Shown: in pieces, positions 63,026 through 64,000 of the stretch
Layout: each line of letters begins with the position of its first letter
Numbering within the stretch: the first letter of the stretch is position 1
Assembly (NCBI GenBank): GCA_964465945.1
Contig: CAYXMM010000009.1
Coordinates: 57,145-121,144 of the forward strand
Reading direction: 5' to 3'
Source of the DNA: JAJRPT01 sp964465945
Lineage (GTDB): Bacteria; Bacteroidota; Ignavibacteria; Kapaibacteriales; UBA2268
Length of the DNA: 64,000 nucleotides
The notes under the pieces: model-generated
The model's database searches: none
What the model saw: only the letters and a program-made list of their open reading frames with translations
What the model was told of the DNA's origin: nothing
Made by a program: the position numbers and the translations under genes

Positions 63026-63391
63026 ATGGGACAAATTTTTAATAGAATTAAAAGCATTTCTACTTCTTATATAAACGATAAAGCTGATGATTTATCGTAT
63101 ATTTTTGATGAAGAAGATGATGAACTTAAGCGAATTATTGACGAATTAGACTCAAAAGCTTTTGCAAAAGAAGATGTTGGAAAATCTAAAATTCTTAGTC
63201 ATTATGAAGTTTTAGGTGTGAAACAAGCTTCTACTAAAGAAGAAGTTTATTCAGCATATAAAACTCTTTTAAAGCAAAATCATCCTGACAAAGTTGCTAA
63301 TCTAAGTAAAGAAATACAAGAAATAGCTAAAACAAAAACTATTGAAATCAATCAAGCATTTAATAAAATTAAAGAAGAAAGAAAATGGTAA
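63026..63391 (+). CDS. J-domain protein
   Basis: A 121-residue protein: an acidic N-terminal part (DDLSYIFDEEDDELKRIID), then a C-terminal J domain (about 58-121: HYEVLGVKQASTKEEVYSAYKTLLKQNHPDKV, HPD at 86-88, ending INQAFNKIKEERKW). The C-terminal placement is like TerB/DjlA-like co-chaperones. It overlaps the rhodanese gene by 7 bases. Confidence 0.8.
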   Translation: MGQIFNRIKSISTSYINDKADDLSYIFDEEDDELKRIIDELDSKAFAKEDVGKSKILSHYEVLGVKQASTKEEVYSAYKTLLKQNHPDKVANLSKEIQEIAKTKTIEINQAFNKIKEERKW

Positions 63392-63873
63392 AGAACATAT
63401 TAATTATTATTTTAATCTCTGTATTTTTAGCAGTTGTCTATAATTTTGTTAACCCTAAAGCACTTCTTTGGTTCCCAAAAGCTGAAGAAGTAGTTAGTGA
63501 TTCTCTCTTAAATGCAAATACAGGGTTAGATTCTAATACTGGTGAAGAGTTTCCATCTGTATCTTATAAGCAAGTAGTCGAACGACTAAACAATCCCGAT
63601 TTTGTTATAATTGATGCAAGGAACGCTCAGGAGTTCGGAGAAAGCAATATTCCTGGCTCAATCAATATGGATCCTTACGGCAATGAAGAAGAATTTATGC
63701 AAAAACTATTTGAAGAAATACCAAGGGACAAAAAGTATATAATTTATTGTCATGGTGGTAAATGTGATTTAAGCCACATGGTTGCTGAAAAAATGAAGCA
63801 ATTTGACTTCAAAAACATATATATTTTCACTGGTGGCTGGGAAGTTTGGACTAAGGAAAAGGGAATAAAGTAG
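63385..63873 (+). CDS. Membrane-anchored rhodanese-like protein
   Basis: A 162-residue protein with an N-terminal helix (4-22) and a rhodanese domain (about 58-162): FVIIDARNAQEFGESNIPGSINM and YCHGGKCDLSH with active-site Cys122. The loop has a second Cys (127), as in some sulfurtransferases. Exported to the periplasmic side by prediction. It follows the J-domain gene closely and a membrane protein gene seems to start downstream. Confidence 0.8.
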   Translation: MVKNILIIILISVFLAVVYNFVNPKALLWFPKAEEVVSDSLLNANTGLDSNTGEEFPSVSYKQVVERLNNPDFVIIDARNAQEFGESNIPGSINMDPYGNEEEFMQKLFEEIPRDKKYIIYCHGGKCDLSHMVAEKMKQFDFKNIYIFTGGWEVWTKEKGIK

Positions 63874-63950
63874 ATTGCTGTCCTAACTTTCAAATTGGCT
63901 TCTGCAAACATAAAATATAATAAAATTGAAAAGTATGTTTTTTTAATTTT

Positions 63951-64000
63951 ATGCAATTTCTAGTTTTGTTTGTCGGGTTCTATATTCTCTTATTAACTGT
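63951..64000 (+). CDS. Start of a membrane protein (3' end outside window)
   Basis: ATG at 63951 opens a frame MQFLVLFVGFYILLLT, the first helix of a membrane protein. DoxX/MauE-type proteins often follow rhodanese genes, but 16 residues are too few for assignment. Confidence 0.3.
   Translation, partial: MQFLVLFVGFYILLLT

Overview
The window is an AT-rich bacterial chromosome segment from the Bacteroidota/Chlorobiota side of the FCB group. A low-GC Ignavibacteria- or Kapabacteria-like lineage would fit, but the exact taxon cannot be fixed from sequence alone. The evidence is: several secreted proteins ending in type IX secretion (T9SS) sorting domains with a YPNP motif, many Cys lipoproteins, a Bacteroidota-style tRNA-guanine transglycosylase without zinc cysteines, TAnnTTTG promoter boxes, and weak Shine-Dalgarno sequences with many overlapping genes. 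No rRNA, CRISPR array or intact insertion sequence was seen. There is one tRNA (Gly-GCC).

Layout. 0-6.6 kb: partial queD, a DUF4292-like lipoprotein, an LptD-like outer-membrane protein and a subtilisin with T9SS tail. 6.7-8.7 kb (minus): a three-gene operon of a small Cys/Gly-rich lipoprotein, a DUF4221-like lipoprotein and a CxxC thioredoxin-like lipoprotein. 8.9-11.2 kb: an ArsR operon (ArsR, two SRPBCC proteins, a DoxX-like gene broken by one stop codon, a VOC protein) with palindromic operators over its promoter. 12-17 kb (minus): thiolase, OprO/P-type porin and a type II restriction-modification pair. 17-22.5 kb: a TPR protein, nadC, an orphan response regulator-mazG-mreD-plsY operon and a cyclase. 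22.6-27.2 kb: a solitary terminase nuclease domain, then a tandem mbnP-mbnH-mbnP-mbnH copper-protein/diheme-enzyme cluster. 27-34 kb: tgt, a lectin-domain T9SS protein, tRNA-Gly, lipB and two outer-membrane barrel genes. 34-41.9 kb: a YD-repeat T9SS protein, nusB, a hexapeptide carbonic-anhydrase homologue, murQ, a cohesin/dockerin-like T9SS protein, a J-domain protein and a short exosortase-like protein with a membrane partner. Four parS-like palindromes lie between 37.0 and 39.4 kb. 41.8-47.5 kb: lysC-lysA and an RsbU-RsbV-RsbW partner-switching module. 47.6-52.2 kb: cytochrome c maturation genes ccmC-ccmD-ccmE-ccmF-tlpA. 52.6-60 kb: serS, icd, coaE, a second lectin-T9SS gene and ligA. 60-64 kb: a DnaA-box-bearing AT-rich gap, an outer-membrane protein, an SRPBCC-GyrI fusion, a secreted protein, a J-domain protein and a rhodanese.

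Most interesting points: (i) a parS cluster about 21-23 kb from an AT-rich intergenic region with DnaA boxes, which may place the chromosome origin and centromere in this window; (ii) a lectin-T9SS gene wedged between ligA and a second copy of the ligA 3' end, as in a gene-sparing insertion; (iii) a LigA that has lost all four zinc-finger cysteines; (iv) duplicated MbnP/MbnH pairs with different surface anchors; (v) a short exosortase-like gene with an unknown partner and no visible substrate; (vi) the small Cys-rich lipoprotein/DUF4221-like/thioredoxin-like operon. No wholly new system is proven; (ii), (v) and (vi) are the best candidates.
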